A stretch of DNA of 64,000 nt from NCBI GenBank assembly GCA_019828545.1, contig JACVRA010000064.1:62001-126000 (forward strand). Reading direction: 5' to 3'. Below, piece after piece: positions 34,281 to 45,436 of this stretch. The notes beneath the pieces were generated by a model. The model saw only the letters and a list, made by a program, of their open reading frames with translations, was not told where the DNA came from and did no database searches. Source of the DNA: Paracamarosporium sp. OC-R06-R3. Its lineage: Eukaryota > Ascomycota > Dothideomycetes > Pleosporales > Didymosphaeriaceae. The first letter of the stretch is position 1; the number at the start of each line of letters is the position of its first letter. A program made the position numbers and the translations under genes.

Positions 34281-35432
34281 ATGGCTCCTTTGAGCAATCT
34301 TTGCCAGTGCGGCCGTGCCACCTGGGATTGTCACTGCTTTGGCCCTACTTCCGAAACGCTCTTCCCTGAGCTCTTCTCTGACTCCGACTTATTCTCTGGG
34401 GCACTGATATCCGATGACAACTTCGTGTCTATTGGCGGCGATGTCGGTGTCGACATTACCCAGGAGGTCCCCAAGGACGGTACCGCCAACAAGATGTTCG
34501 ACAACATCCAGGACTTCGGAAACGCTGAAAGCATTCACCAATACTCTCTCAATGAGATGAGTCAAGCCCAGGCTGATCTCTTCACGGATTTTACCAACTC
34601 CTACAATGAGACGAGTCAAGCCCAGATTGGCGGCCAACTCACGGACTTCCCCGACTCCTACAATGAGACGAATCTAGCCCAGGTTGACCTACTCACGGAT
34701 TTTCCCAACTCCTACAGTGAGACGAGTCCAGCCCAGGTCGACCCACTCACGGATCGTCCCGACTCCGGCAACCAGATGACTCAAGCCCAGCTTGATGAAT
34801 TCACGGATTTCCCAGTTAATTTCGACGCTCTTGAGAAGATGGAAATTGAAGACATCCTCGCGATCGGCTCGGATAACTCCAACGATGCCTTCGTTCCACT
34901 CACAACTTCGAAGAAGCGCACCCGTCCCGACGATATCCAGGTTCCTGCCGAGTCGTCCAAGCGTATCCGCACTGACACTCCGGTCTCTGAGCCTTTCGCG
35001 GATGAGGTCTTGTCTGATCCCGCCCGCGGTCGCTCTGTGAAAGTCTTGCTCCAGACGTCCTGGAAGGAAATGACCAGGATTGAGAAGGCGCGTCTCCTGC
35101 TGCCCGTGATGGTTGGCAGACACCCGGAGGATTTCGAGAAAGAGGAGTTGGAGCGTGGGCTGGCTTTCGGTACGAGGCGCCAGCGTGAGGCGCTGCAGAA
35201 GACTATGTGCCTGAATGCAGAGGCTGTTGCTGAAGCTCAGGCTCAGGCCCAAACCGTTGCTGCTCCCGCCACCGACGCCAATGCTCGTCGTGCAGAGCTC
35301 CTCACTGAGCTTGCTCAGCTTGATGAGGCCGAGAAGGCGAGGGTCAAGGAGGAGAAGAAGAGGGCTCGTCTGGACAAGGCGCGCCTCAAGCGCATAGAGA
35401 AGAAGGAGACGGAGCGGCGCCTGCAGAAGTAG
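34281..35432 (+). CDS. Repeat-containing hypothetical protein, 383 aa
   Basis: Single exon; the start MAPLSNLCQCGRATW was preferred over an upstream in-frame Met at 34236. The N-terminus has paired cysteines (CQCG, CHC). Residues ~91-181 are five tandem copies of an 18-19 residue unit with consensus NETSQAQ-x-D-x-LTDFP-x-SY. A basic NLS-like KKRTRP follows, and the C-terminal ~100 residues are Ala/Glu/Lys/Arg-rich and should form a coiled coil (AELLTELAQLDEAEKARVKE). This suggests a nuclear protein with an acidic repeat domain and a helical tail, but I do not recognise a family. Confidence 0.65.
   Translation: MAPLSNLCQCGRATWDCHCFGPTSETLFPELFSDSDLFSGALISDDNFVSIGGDVGVDITQEVPKDGTANKMFDNIQDFGNAESIHQYSLNEMSQAQADLFTDFTNSYNETSQAQIGGQLTDFPDSYNETNLAQVDLLTDFPNSYSETSPAQVDPLTDRPDSGNQMTQAQLDEFTDFPVNFDALEKMEIEDILAIGSDNSNDAFVPLTTSKKRTRPDDIQVPAESSKRIRTDTPVSEPFADEVLSDPARGRSVKVLLQTSWKEMTRIEKARLLLPVMVGRHPEDFEKEELERGLAFGTRRQREALQKTMCLNAEAVAEAQAQAQTVAAPATDANARRAELLTELAQLDEAEKARVKEEKKRARLDKARLKRIEKKETERRLQK
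34551..34823 (+). repeat. Five in-frame tandem repeats (54-57 nt each)
   Basis: Inside the preceding gene, units of 18, 19, 18, 18 and 18 codons are repeated. Each contains the codons for AQ and, in modified form, LTDFP and SY. The last two copies have diverged most (SETSPAQ; NQMTQAQ). Such coding minisatellites often vary in copy number between strains. Confidence 0.75.
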
Positions 35433-35886
35433 GGTGCACGACCTCAAATGAGAGTCGCCCTTACCCAGTTCTCCAGGGCTTGAAAGCCTACTCCTTTGGT
35501 GGTGGTGGAGTGTGAAGAGGTGTGGTTCGGAAGATGATGAGCCTTTGGGCTTAGTTGGCTTTTCGTGTGATCTTTAATAGAAAACTTATAAAAACTAGGG
35601 AAAAAAATTCAAAAGCATAAAACCCATTGCTTCTCCTATGCATGTAATGATTGTAATTGCCTCCTTCAAAGCTTCTAAGTACCAATGTCCTTTCAGATAC
35701 GCATAATGAGCATGGAATTGTCGATCGGCTTTTGCCACTCGTATTCCGGGGAACACATAGGGGACTATGTGAAAAACTGACTAACTCATAGTTTGTCCCA
35801 ATTCAATTGAAATAGAGGCATCTTGTTTCGCTTTGTACAATAACTAATGTTGACACCCACCTGCCATCGAGTCTGCGGATCTTATG
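35433..35886. other. Intergenic, nothing recognised
   Basis: Between two convergent genes. An A-rich segment around 35578-35620 is consistent with 3'-end signals. No gene seen. Confidence 0.5.
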
Positions 35887-36896
35887 TTACTGGGCGTATA
35901 CAATACCCACAACCTTCCGCCTGATCTTCCTAGGAGGCGGTAGAATAACGTGTTTGCAACTGTCCTGCTTCATCTGATTTGCTACACCGTTCGTGACTGG
36001 CACTGTGACTTTTGAAGACGCTGCGGGTAACGCCTGCGGTGGCCCTTTCTTTTGGGCCTTTTGCTTCTCTAGGTGTTGCTTCAGTTTTGCCTTTTGATCT
36101 TCCAGCTCCTGCGCCTGGCGGGCAAGCTTTTCCTCCAGCTCCTGAATCTTGACCCCTGTGGGATCGGACTCCGTCGAGCTTTCTTCGGCGGCAGTAGCGA
36201 TGGAGGGACCGGAATTCGGTGCGAAGGTGCCATCTGCGTGGATGAAATACCATGTCAAGCAGAACTCATTCGGTTGCTGAAAACTAATCAGTATAAGCCA
36301 TCCACGAGTACGCTTGGTAACCCACTTCCCACTGCCACATATGTACTTTCATGCTTTGTCCCTTCGCTACCCTGATGCCTTGAAAGTGGTTCAAAAACAC
36401 ACCGGGGTAATCCACGGGACTCAACCGGCAAGCACCCGGCGCCGTGACATCGTCGTTTGAGATTCTCCACCACTGCTTCTCTCCTGTACCCACGGTAGAC
36501 CAATTCGTGCCACCATCAGCATGGAGATATGCATCGTTCGAAAGACAGCGTAGCGCTATGATATTCTCCTCGTCACCCTGCTCTGCGATCCACTTTTGGG
36601 GCTTGTCTTGATCTCCACGGTTCTGAACAACGACGCCGGAGGGTTGGCCATTAGGCGAACGGGCAAGGACGTGACCCTGATTTGAGAGTACTTCTTAGCG
36701 ATCGCTTTGGTTCTGGAGACACGAGAAACATATGAAGGAGGTGTAAAAGTGTAGGTACATGAGCAGAGCCTGAATCTTTGCATAACATTGCTTGCGACAA
36801 TCAATGAAGAAACTAGGCTCATCGCATCTAGAGTTTGCACTTGATTTTACTTACGTGGGCGACGCTGGCGAGGTAAAATGGAGTTTCTTCGCTCAT
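35887..36896 (-). CDS. Hypothetical protein, possible beta-trefoil plus coiled coil, 260 aa
   Basis: Three exons, complement(35887..36276, 36326..36676, 36855..36896). Exon 1 encodes MSEETPFYLASVAH. Joining gives repeating short strand motifs with QKWIAEQ, YLHADGG, QWWRISND and FIHADGT, resembling the QxW-type units of ricin-B/beta-trefoil lectins (inference). After about residue 150 comes a charged coiled coil (IQELEEKLARQAQELEDQ) and a basic PPPRKIRRK tail. There is no signal peptide, so it is probably intracellular. The three introns' phases are all zero. Function unknown. Confidence 0.6.
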
Positions 36897-38338
36897 GGTG
36901 CGGGTATATCTTGTTCGGGGTAAAGCAGAAGGTTCAGGCTCTAAAACTTATCTCTAAACTTATGCAGGAAAGAATAGAGGTGTCTCAGATGGGGGTACGG
37001 AGGGCGAAGAAAAGAACTGATGAGAGAGCTCTGGCATCAAAGATCTGTCTCATAGCTTTGTCTTTGATGGACGTCATGGCACTTAGGAGATGCTCTAAGG
37101 ACCGGACCGCCCCACATCACTTGGATCCCCAATTGTCCGGATCACAGGCTTTTGAGTGGGCATCCACGCGTTAGATCTCAGCGCTAATCGCTAATCCGGA
37201 GAGACGGCGTCGATATTCCCCGCTTCATTCGCTGGGATTTAATTGATGGGTGTACCATTTCCGTCACAGGCCAAGCACCAAGCTCCAGAACCTAGGTACA
37301 ATCTATGACAACTTCCTACACGGGTGCGTGAAATAACATGAAGAATTCTTATGACTAAATTTCAACGATGAAATTATAATTTGGTAACCTGCGTACGCCT
37401 GTCAAGCTCCACATTGACGTCAACCTACCTATGACAAGTCGGCAGTGCTTGGTGGTTTCTGCAGCGGCGACAATTGTACAAACGCAGTACATTATTTACG
37501 AGCCTTCTCCGCGTGCTACCGACAGGCTATCCTCTTCCGCTATCAACACATTTCTTTGTATCGATCCGTCGAGGTCGCATGTCTCTTGGTGCTAGGCTTA
37601 GTCCGACTGCCATTAGCAGCGATACATGACGAATTATGCTCTTTTTGCAACACCTCTCTTCGACTTCGTCATCACTTCGACAGAAGAACTGAAGATTTCT
37701 TACGGACTCTGCAAGTTGAATGAATGTCAATACATAGCGATTTTGACCTCGAAGCGCAACGAAACAGACGCCGCGCGACTATTACCATCATCATGCCGGA
37801 TGTACAGGAGTGGTGAAAACAAAAATCTGTCTTGCGAGTTTGTGTGTTTATCAAGGTTCAATGGTGTGATGATTTCATGGTCGAAGGTGACGTTCATGGT
37901 GTTGCTGGAGCAAACGGGACTACCCTTCGAAGGTGTGCGGCTCCGTTTGCAATGGCGGCTCAAGCGCGACCGTCACATGAAGTAGAAATCTCCTTCCCTT
38001 TTCTGATTCATCGCTGACTGCGACCAAAACACTAGAAAGTACTTCTGTCAATTATCTGTTCCTACACGAGTCAATTAGATGCCAGACGTTACTCTTCGCA
38101 ATTAAACAGCGCAACGACCGAGGGCCGTCAACCTCCCACCATCACTCAGTCTAAGTAATTTTTGGCAACGAAACTAGCGTTGTCTCTACGGCCGTTGCTG
38201 ATGTTCGAATGCACAGTCCGCACTTCCCTTTGAGCTATGTGCGCCTTTTCCGATCAACCACGGTGACCACATCACAAGAAGATATAAAACTTGCTCGATT
38301 TTTCGGAGATTTTCTCCATACATTATTCTGTCAACATA
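36897..38338. other. Intergenic, 1.44 kb, nothing firmly recognised
   Basis: A divergent region between the 260-aa gene and the MYND gene. Overlapping frames at 37445-37985 on both strands have no recognisable product. A TATAAA at 38283-38288 lies about 50 nt upstream of the MYND-gene ATG and is a plausible core promoter element. Confidence 0.4.
38283..38288 (+). promoter_or_regulatory. Candidate TATA box of the MYND gene
   Basis: TATAAA, 50 nt upstream of the start codon at 38339. Spacing would leave a very short leader, so this is a tentative call. Confidence 0.3.
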
Positions 38339-41176
38339 ATGCAGTCAACGAATGTTCCGCAGCAAGCGCTCAACTACCAGTCCGTTTATGGTGAACCGGT
38401 GAGTAGGGCAACAGCAGTGCAACAGCGCAAATATCAAGAAACTCAACATCATCTTACAGCGCCAACCCCAGAATGACACAGGTTACTCAAACTAATAATG
38501 TTTATCACGTAGGTCAAAACCTCGTGGGGAGAATTCCTCAAATTCTCCATTCACGTCAACGAAAACGCAAAACAGAACGGCTACTGGCAGTTTGCGTCAG
38601 ACGGTCTAGATGACGCTCAAGCATATAAAGACGGTCTTTCGAGCCCTGAGCAGCTATTCTCTGTGTACAACCGCGGAGGTCGCGGCCTGTATCATGCCGA
38701 GATCAAGCTAACATGGCATCCTGGCAAGACGGAGAGCTCCCGAATGCGCATCACGGGGACTGCAGGCCAACATATGGTAATGATCGCTGAGGAAAGGCAT
38801 TTGCTGGGGTTGCCGCCGTTGCTCGCACATGAGGTTCCCGTAAGTAATATTGATTGTAACAATAGTCCAGGCATAACCAGAAACGCGAACATCTGGGACC
38901 GCGCTGTATTCAAGTATAATGCTAACAATCTAAGGTATACCTGATCTCCTCTGACCCAAGACTGCACGCGCATCGACAGAGAAAATATTATAATGATCTA
39001 TTACCCAACTCACGAGGACTTCCATCTGCGCACATCGACACAACTGCCCTATCGACAAGGCAATGTTTTATTCCACAGGAAAACACGAGTCTAAATATGG
39101 CACCATCTGGATTGCACTCCATCGTCCCAAACTCCATCGTCCCAAACTCCATCGTCCCAAACTCCAGTATACAACCTGTGCGGCAACTACAAGGGCCTCC
39201 AGAACCCTCGGCATGTTCGCTTGTTACACGCGCTAGAAATGGGGGTACATTATATTTTCCAGCTCCTCAGGCATCCAGCCAGTCGCTCATCGCGCAAACT
39301 CAAGCTCGAATGGCTGGTCCTGTTGTAGCTACACAGGCCATCGCCGCACATACTATGCCCGGACAGAAGACCAATGCGCCATCGCGTCAAGAAAAAAGCA
39401 CGAGCGAGCAACCCGAAATTCGATCACAGGCGGCCCCACGACCCGAAACTCAGCAAGAAATCAGGCCCCCTGGAGGTACCTCTTCATTATCAATGACCAT
39501 CTCTGATGTACCACGAATGCGACCTGCTATCTTGTCGAACCTTTCACAAGGCCAAGTAGAACAGCTTCCATCCTCTATCGAAACAAACCACATCGTGTAC
39601 AAGGAACCTTCCTATCAGTCTGTATCTTCTCAGCCAAACCTGATGGCCTCTCCATCTTCTGATGTTTCTCAACATGGGTCCTTATCGGATACACAGCGTC
39701 TATCGACTAATCTTACATTAACACACTCACTTCGAGGCACGTCCCTCACGGCTAGTGCGACATCTTTAGACATAAAACCATGTCTTCCAGATACTCACCA
39801 ACCACAGAACCTGGCCTATACCCAGAACATGTCGAGTAATACAAGGCTTTACAAAACAGGTTTTGTGGAAAAGCCTCGACTTCTGTCTTTTGAAACCCCT
39901 AGCACACCAGCGATTCTGCCTGATGCAGTGGCATCCAATCAAGGACTGGATCCCACATTGGAATTTACGAACATTTGTGACGCACCAAAAGCACTCAAGG
40001 CTGAAGCAATACTAGATTCAAGTGAAGATCTGAGCGCAAAATTAGCTTCACCGAGAGCGCTATACAACTGCGACATCGCGACAACACAGCTCCGACAAGC
40101 TACCTCAGCCAGCTTGGCAAGTTCGCTCGCGGTTTCCACTAATCCAGAAGCCACAACGAGCAAAAACCATAGCGTCCATGCTCAAAAACGAGTGAAAGAT
40201 CATGGAACTAACTCAGTGCTGGACTCAAGGTTAGCCTGCGCTGCTTGCAAACTCAAGACTACCCCTCCCAAACCTTGGACTTGTCACTGCAGCGGCTGCA
40301 AATCCGTTTGGTATTGCAGCAGAACCTGCAGAGATCGAGGCTGGAAATCTCACGTATGGATTTGTGAGAAGACGGAACAACCTCAATTGACATTACTGGG
40401 CGTCATAACCGAAAAACTCGAGACTGGGCAGCGCTACGACCATAAGGACGAATTCAGCACAATCCTGATCCCCTTAAGTGAGAATGTACCATGTATGATC
40501 TGCGAAGAGACAAAGGAACACAAGCCCGATTGTATTGTTACAGGTAAGTATTTTGGTTGTTGATAGCAAGGAGGCCATGACCATGTTGCCCTGCTGTAAC
40601 AGGAGAAGAGCTTGAACATCTTGTGATCCCTTATGTTGGGTAATGTTGGGTTCGTTGTTCTCAAGTTGCTGTGTCTGGTCACGATGTGACTATATCTCTC
40701 GCGTATGACATTTTTATCTCGCACAGTTCTCTGTTTTGGTTGTTCTTCGAATTGCTGCTGACCCAGCTGAACAGATTTCCGATTTGGGCCATTCCCAGAC
40801 TACAATCCAATCGTGCTTCGAGATATACGTGAGCGAGTCAATCTATTGGATCCCGAGCGGTGGCGAAAGCATCAGAATCCTCCCGATCCACCAGAACCAG
40901 AGTCTTTACGAGAGACGATGCTTCAAATGAACAAGATTATCAAGACCGAACCCAGTTATCAGGATGATCCGGTCTTACATGGATTATCTGATCTGTGGCT
41001 TCCTTTGATGTGGGCTTTGCGATCTTCGTCTGGAATCAGCGCGCACATGGTTACATCGTGAGTTAGTATGATACCCTAGCGTGGATCTCACATACTGACT
41101 GATACATAGGGAAGGTGAAATATATGCCCCAGACCACCCTCTTTGGGCCGATAGCAGAGACTCAAGCAGTGATTAG
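38339..41176 (+). CDS. MYND zinc-finger protein, 781 aa
   Basis: Five exons, 38339..38398, 38513..38839, 38935..40543, 40775..41057 and 41110..41176. The N-terminal ~160 residues look folded (VKTSWGEFLKFSIHVNEN, AEIKLTWHPGKTESS) and of unknown type. A long disordered Ser/Pro/Thr-rich middle begins with three near-perfect SIVPN repeats. A MYND finger lies at about 564-603 (CAACK ... CHCSGCKSVWYCSRTC ... HVWIC), a zinc-binding protein-interaction module. After it comes a region with CMICEETKEHKPDC and FGPFPDYNPIVLRDIRERV. Exons 2 and 3 are joined because the frame stays open from 38935 into the large frame and the CCC/GTATAC junction is in phase. The 231-nt intron 3 is the least certain part. 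Likely a cytosolic or nuclear adaptor; specific role unknown. Confidence 0.75.
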
Positions 41177-42126
41177 GGCAGAATCGAGTCTACAAAAGTC
41201 ACCGTTCAAGAGCCAACGCCCTGGGACATATAGGGCATATTTCTGAGAATTCTCCAATTCTCATGCCGTCATAATCTCATGACGACACGGGTATTTTGTT
41301 TCAGCATACACTGTCTCAGTGGTACTCTGAGTTTCTTAAGTTGTTGATCGCTGGATGTCAAGAGGGTTTATATGCTATGCTGCCAACAAATGAAAGGCTG
41401 AGAATGGAATTCCAGGTTCATGTATCATGCCGTGCACTCGGTGCTCTGAGCTTATTCACCGTCGCGGTCATTGCCAGTAGAGCAGCATGAGGAATTCTAA
41501 GACTGTACAAGGCTTATTTAATGGCCCCATCGAATCGGTTCTGCGAGGCCACTTCTGTCAAATGTTGAAGGGATGACCGGGGCTTGGTCTGGTGAGCGTG
41601 TATGTACGTGTAGTAAGTGAATAAAAACGTATAACTACTGAAGTATAAAGTGACTATTGGTTTGGAAACTGGAGTCTTCTTTCTCACACTATCCAGGTCT
41701 AGTCTGGCAAAACGTTCCGCATTTTGCTCACCCCTTACACCACCGTGTGATGTGTCATAATCAACTTCGGCTCGTAGTGCCAAGTGCATCCAGCAACAGC
41801 CATTGTATAGGCCGCAGGCATATATACATGACCATTCAACATACTACACAAATAAACCCCAATTCAAATAAAGCACATACATGGCTGACCATTTGGAGTT
41901 GCCTATGGTTATTCGTAGGGGTACGTAAGTGCTTGGGTGAGGTTGTTGAACACGATCACGTACAAAAAACGTGAAAACAGAATGCTCTTCAACCTCTTTA
42001 ATCTTGAATGCTGTTATTCGCTCGCTCCGCGTCGTTGCAGCGTGTGGCAAGTATTCACTAAATAGAGTGAATCGTACGCGGCGTGTAGAGAATGACTATA
42101 TGCAAGCTGGTCGGGTGTGTCCCGAA
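41177..42126. other. Intergenic, nothing recognised
   Basis: About 0.95 kb between two convergent genes; only short overlapping frames. Confidence 0.5.
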
Positions 42127-45015
42127 TTATGCTAGTTTCTTCCCAGGAGCTGTGGGTAGAGGTAAATCTGAAGTTTCATCGTCTCCGCCTCCCTTGCAAG
42201 GCCGGTTGAAGTACGTGTATGCGATATCGGTTGCAGGCAGGTTTCGCACAAAGTCAATGCGGCGTGTGGAATTGCTCTGAGCGAGTCGTTAGCAGACATT
42301 CATCCTTACGACACATCAGAAAATACTCACCATCCTAGCGAAGAACATATTTGCACCGCGATCCACACCTTCCATCCACATGCCCTTATTCTCGACCCAA
42401 TTGAAGGAGCTGTCCCCAGTACCAGCGAGAGCCATGTTCTTCTTTTGTCCCTCGTTGGTGTAAACGCTCACATGACCAGTGAACTTGTCCACAGCTAGGA
42501 AGTCGGCTTTTCCGTCGTTGTTGACATCAGCGAATCGGTGTTCTGCGCGGTCTTTGCCAATGGTATATTTGATTTGCCCAACGTTCAAGAAACCCTTCAC
42601 TTGATTGAGAATAGCGGATGTTGTGCCAGTCAGATCCATGCAGAGGTAATCCACACGTCCGTCACCGTCGATATCAGCGAATCGTACTCCAAGATCGTAT
42701 CGCGAGACTCCCCAGCCTTGGTTGCAGTTGCCTGCAATTGCTTGGCCTCGGTAGGTGAATGTCGGAGAGGCTTTGCCTTTCTCCCAGGTATTCTGCCACC
42801 AGTCGACTGCACCAGTGTGCTTGTCAACGGCCAGGATATCACAGAGACCGTCACCGTTCCAGTCTCCGAAATGAACGCCCTTTCGATCGCGACCGATGTT
42901 GAAAATCTCATTGTGCACTTTCCAGTTGCCAACCGAACCGGTGTTTTCGAATAAGTGAACGTTACCAGCCTCATAGACCCAGAGGTAGTCGTCGTGTCCT
43001 CTACCGAACATATCACAGTAGTAAACACCATCCTGTATGTAATTAGCAATGGCTACCAAGCAAGTCAAAACTATAACTTACGCCCTTCACTTTCCTACCA
43101 CCGGATCCAGTATTCTTGTAGACCTCGAAGTCGTACGTGTGTTTCCATCCCAAATTATCTTTCGCGGTGGATTCCTTGACGGCAATATAATCTGCTCTGC
43201 CAGATCCGTAGATCCTGCCGAACTTGAAGTTATCCACAGTCATACCGGAGAAACCTCCGGCATGGGCTTGAGAAGCCTCTACCCAATGAGGTTTCAAGCC
43301 CGGACCGTCCTCCTTTGTTCCACGTTGATTAATGAAAATCCTGGTTTTGCCGACGGGAGAAATGTGGATCAAGTCGGACCTAAAGTCGCCGTTGATATCA
43401 ACCAGACGAATACCTGCAACGTCTCCCACGCTTGACGAATCGAATGCGACGCCCCCAACCATTGGTTCCCAGACCGGCTTGTCACCTGTACCGCCATTAC
43501 GCCAGCAGTACAAGGAACCTGTACCTCTGATGACACAGTAGTCAAGTCGACCGTCGCCATCGATGTCGCCAAGCCGCACAAATGCTTGGGTAGCCTCTGC
43601 GTCTTTGACCTTGTTAAGATATTCGAAAGTCGGAGGGTTGCCACCTTTGTTGATCGACACATACATGCTGCCCTCCTATCTCGATGTCAGTCGTGTCTTC
43701 CTAACCGTGAGCCACGATGCGAAAGTCTTACCGGACCAATACAGATCAGGTCATCCAACCCATCGTTGTTAACATCTCCCCAATGCGCGCCACGGTTGTT
43801 GCATTGCATTTTCACATCGATGGTCGTCCACTGAGAGCTGAACTTTCCTCCATTGTTCTGCTTGAAAGAAAAGGCCGGAAGGCCAAAATCAGCAACTGGT
43901 TGGATGGAGTCAAGAATGCGAATGAGTTCATCGGTCTCCTGACCGCGATCACCACCACCATTGATAAGCTGTGCGAAATGGTAGTTCTTAACCCATTGTC
44001 CCGTAGTCGCGGAATTGCTATTCTCGTGCAATGAGTCGCTCGCCACAACACCCATAGAAGATGAAGAATGAGCGTAGGTGCCGTCATCCCATCCACTGCC
44101 ATGTTGTGTAATGGTGGCTGCGCTGAAACTGCCCGGTGTGGTATCGCAATCCACGACGGTATCGTCCACTTTGTCGTTGGGGATGGGATCCTTGATCCAG
44201 TTTTTATTGGCTGCGGCTAAGATAGCTTTGTCCCAGACTGCAGCCATTTTCTTGTAACCTTGATCGGACGGATGCGTACCGTCCGGTAGTTCTGACGCTA
44301 GGATGAAACCAGTGTTCATATCGGCGAGCTGAACCTTCTTGCCTGCAGACTGATACGAAGTGACGAGCTTGCGCAAGTCTGCGTTGATGGTATTCACGTA
44401 GCCGTTCGCTTGAGTATTGCCATTTGGGAGCAATGTCGATAGGATGACTGTTACGTCCTTGACTTGTGAAAAGATACCATCGATTATTGTTTTCATGCGG
44501 CCCTGAGCTCCTTGTGCAAATGAGGCACCTCCAAGCTCGTTGGCGCGCAGTGCATCGTTGGTGCCTGCATTAATCAAGACGAGATTAGGTTTTTGGTCAA
44601 TGGCGCAAGCGACCTTCTTCTGGACGTCAGATATGAGAAAACCGCGGTGACCTTCGTGTTGCTTGTCTCTCATCTGTCCAGTCGATTGGCACCCGATCAT
44701 GTTAACATTGTAGCCACGCGACCTCAGCTGATCTCTAAGTGGCTTTCGGTACCCGTTATGTGACACATCGTTGGTCGTCTTGCCGTCGCCGCGCTGGCCG
44801 TCAGTGATAGAGGCGCCGAGCGGCATTATTCTCAGCCACTGCCCGGTTGCGCGAGCCGAAAAGTGCTTCTGGTCCCATTGTGTAAACTCCTCGAGGCTGT
44901 CGACGCTATGGCGAGGAATCTGTTGGCGATAACGTGGGCTTGCCAAAACGTTGGCGAGGAGACAAAGTTGGATGATTAAGTAAAACGCATTACGGATAGA
45001 AGTGTAGTAAAACAT
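42127..45015 (-). CDS. Secreted SGNH hydrolase with C-terminal FG-GAP (VCBS) repeats
   Basis: Four exons, complement(42127..42276, 42331..43032, 43082..43675, 43732..45015), 909 aa. A signal peptide covers residues 1-~26 (hydrophobic FYLIIQLCLLANVLA then SP); this Met was chosen over the upstream in-frame one at 45144 for that reason. The SGNH/GDSL-like domain shows PLGASITDG (nucleophile Ser69), block III GTND (151-154) and DGTHPS (Asp245, His248). From about residue 410 there are eight repeats such as WGDVNNDGLDDL, LGDIDGDGRLDY and FADVNNDGKADF, Ca-binding-type FG-GAP/VCBS units that usually fold as a beta-propeller. Likely an extracellular esterase acting on acetylated polysaccharide, with the propeller for binding (inference). 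The first in a block with an MFS transporter and a Zn2Cys6 gene on the same strand. Confidence 0.9.
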
Positions 45016-45193
45016 TGTAACGACCGAATAGCTGAGACAGCAGCTGTACTGCCAAGGGTGGGCGAGTTGCCTTAACGAAAGACTAAGATGAATGGGTGCA
45101 GTGACGCATCCTAGAGGGAGTACAATCACTCGATGGATAGACACAGGCGGAGAAGAGAAAGCGCCCTATACATAGATATATCGGCGGCCAAAT

Positions 45194-45222
45194 CGGATGT
45201 CCGTTCGGACGCCTCTAAGGCG
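45194..45222. promoter_or_regulatory. Candidate zinc-cluster sites upstream of the SGNH gene
   Basis: CGGATGTCCG (45194-45203) is CGG-N4-CCG, followed by a CGG after two bases to make the inverted repeat GTCCG-TT-CGGAC (45199-45210). It is followed directly by another inverted repeat CGCCT-CTA-AGGCG (45210-45222). CGG/CCG inverted pairs are the classic half-site arrangement for Zn2Cys6 dimers (established knowledge). Distance to the start codon is about 180 nt. Confidence 0.4.
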
Positions 45223-45436
45223 TGGACAGCCGGAGCCCTGTTCTATTGCTGACCATGCCGCATGTAATTACGATCGTTCTGCATGGAGCCCACGTGCTGA
45301 CCTAGACAACAAGGAGGGAAAATGCTAAAGACTAACGGGCCCGAGTAACATAATTTTGTTTGGGTGAGCATCAGCGAGGTGACAAGGAGCGAAGATCGAT
45401 TTTTAATGTGTGATACTTGTCCAGAGTAAGTAAAAT

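Noticed and set aside
34689..35447. 252-codon frame antisense to the repeat protein
   Set aside because: Leu/Arg-rich translation mirrors the coiled-coil and repeat codons of the sense gene; typical shadow frame.
37445..37985. Two plus-strand frames of 92 and 119 codons
   Set aside because: Overlap minus-strand frames; composition is not protein-like and no domain or splice signals support them.
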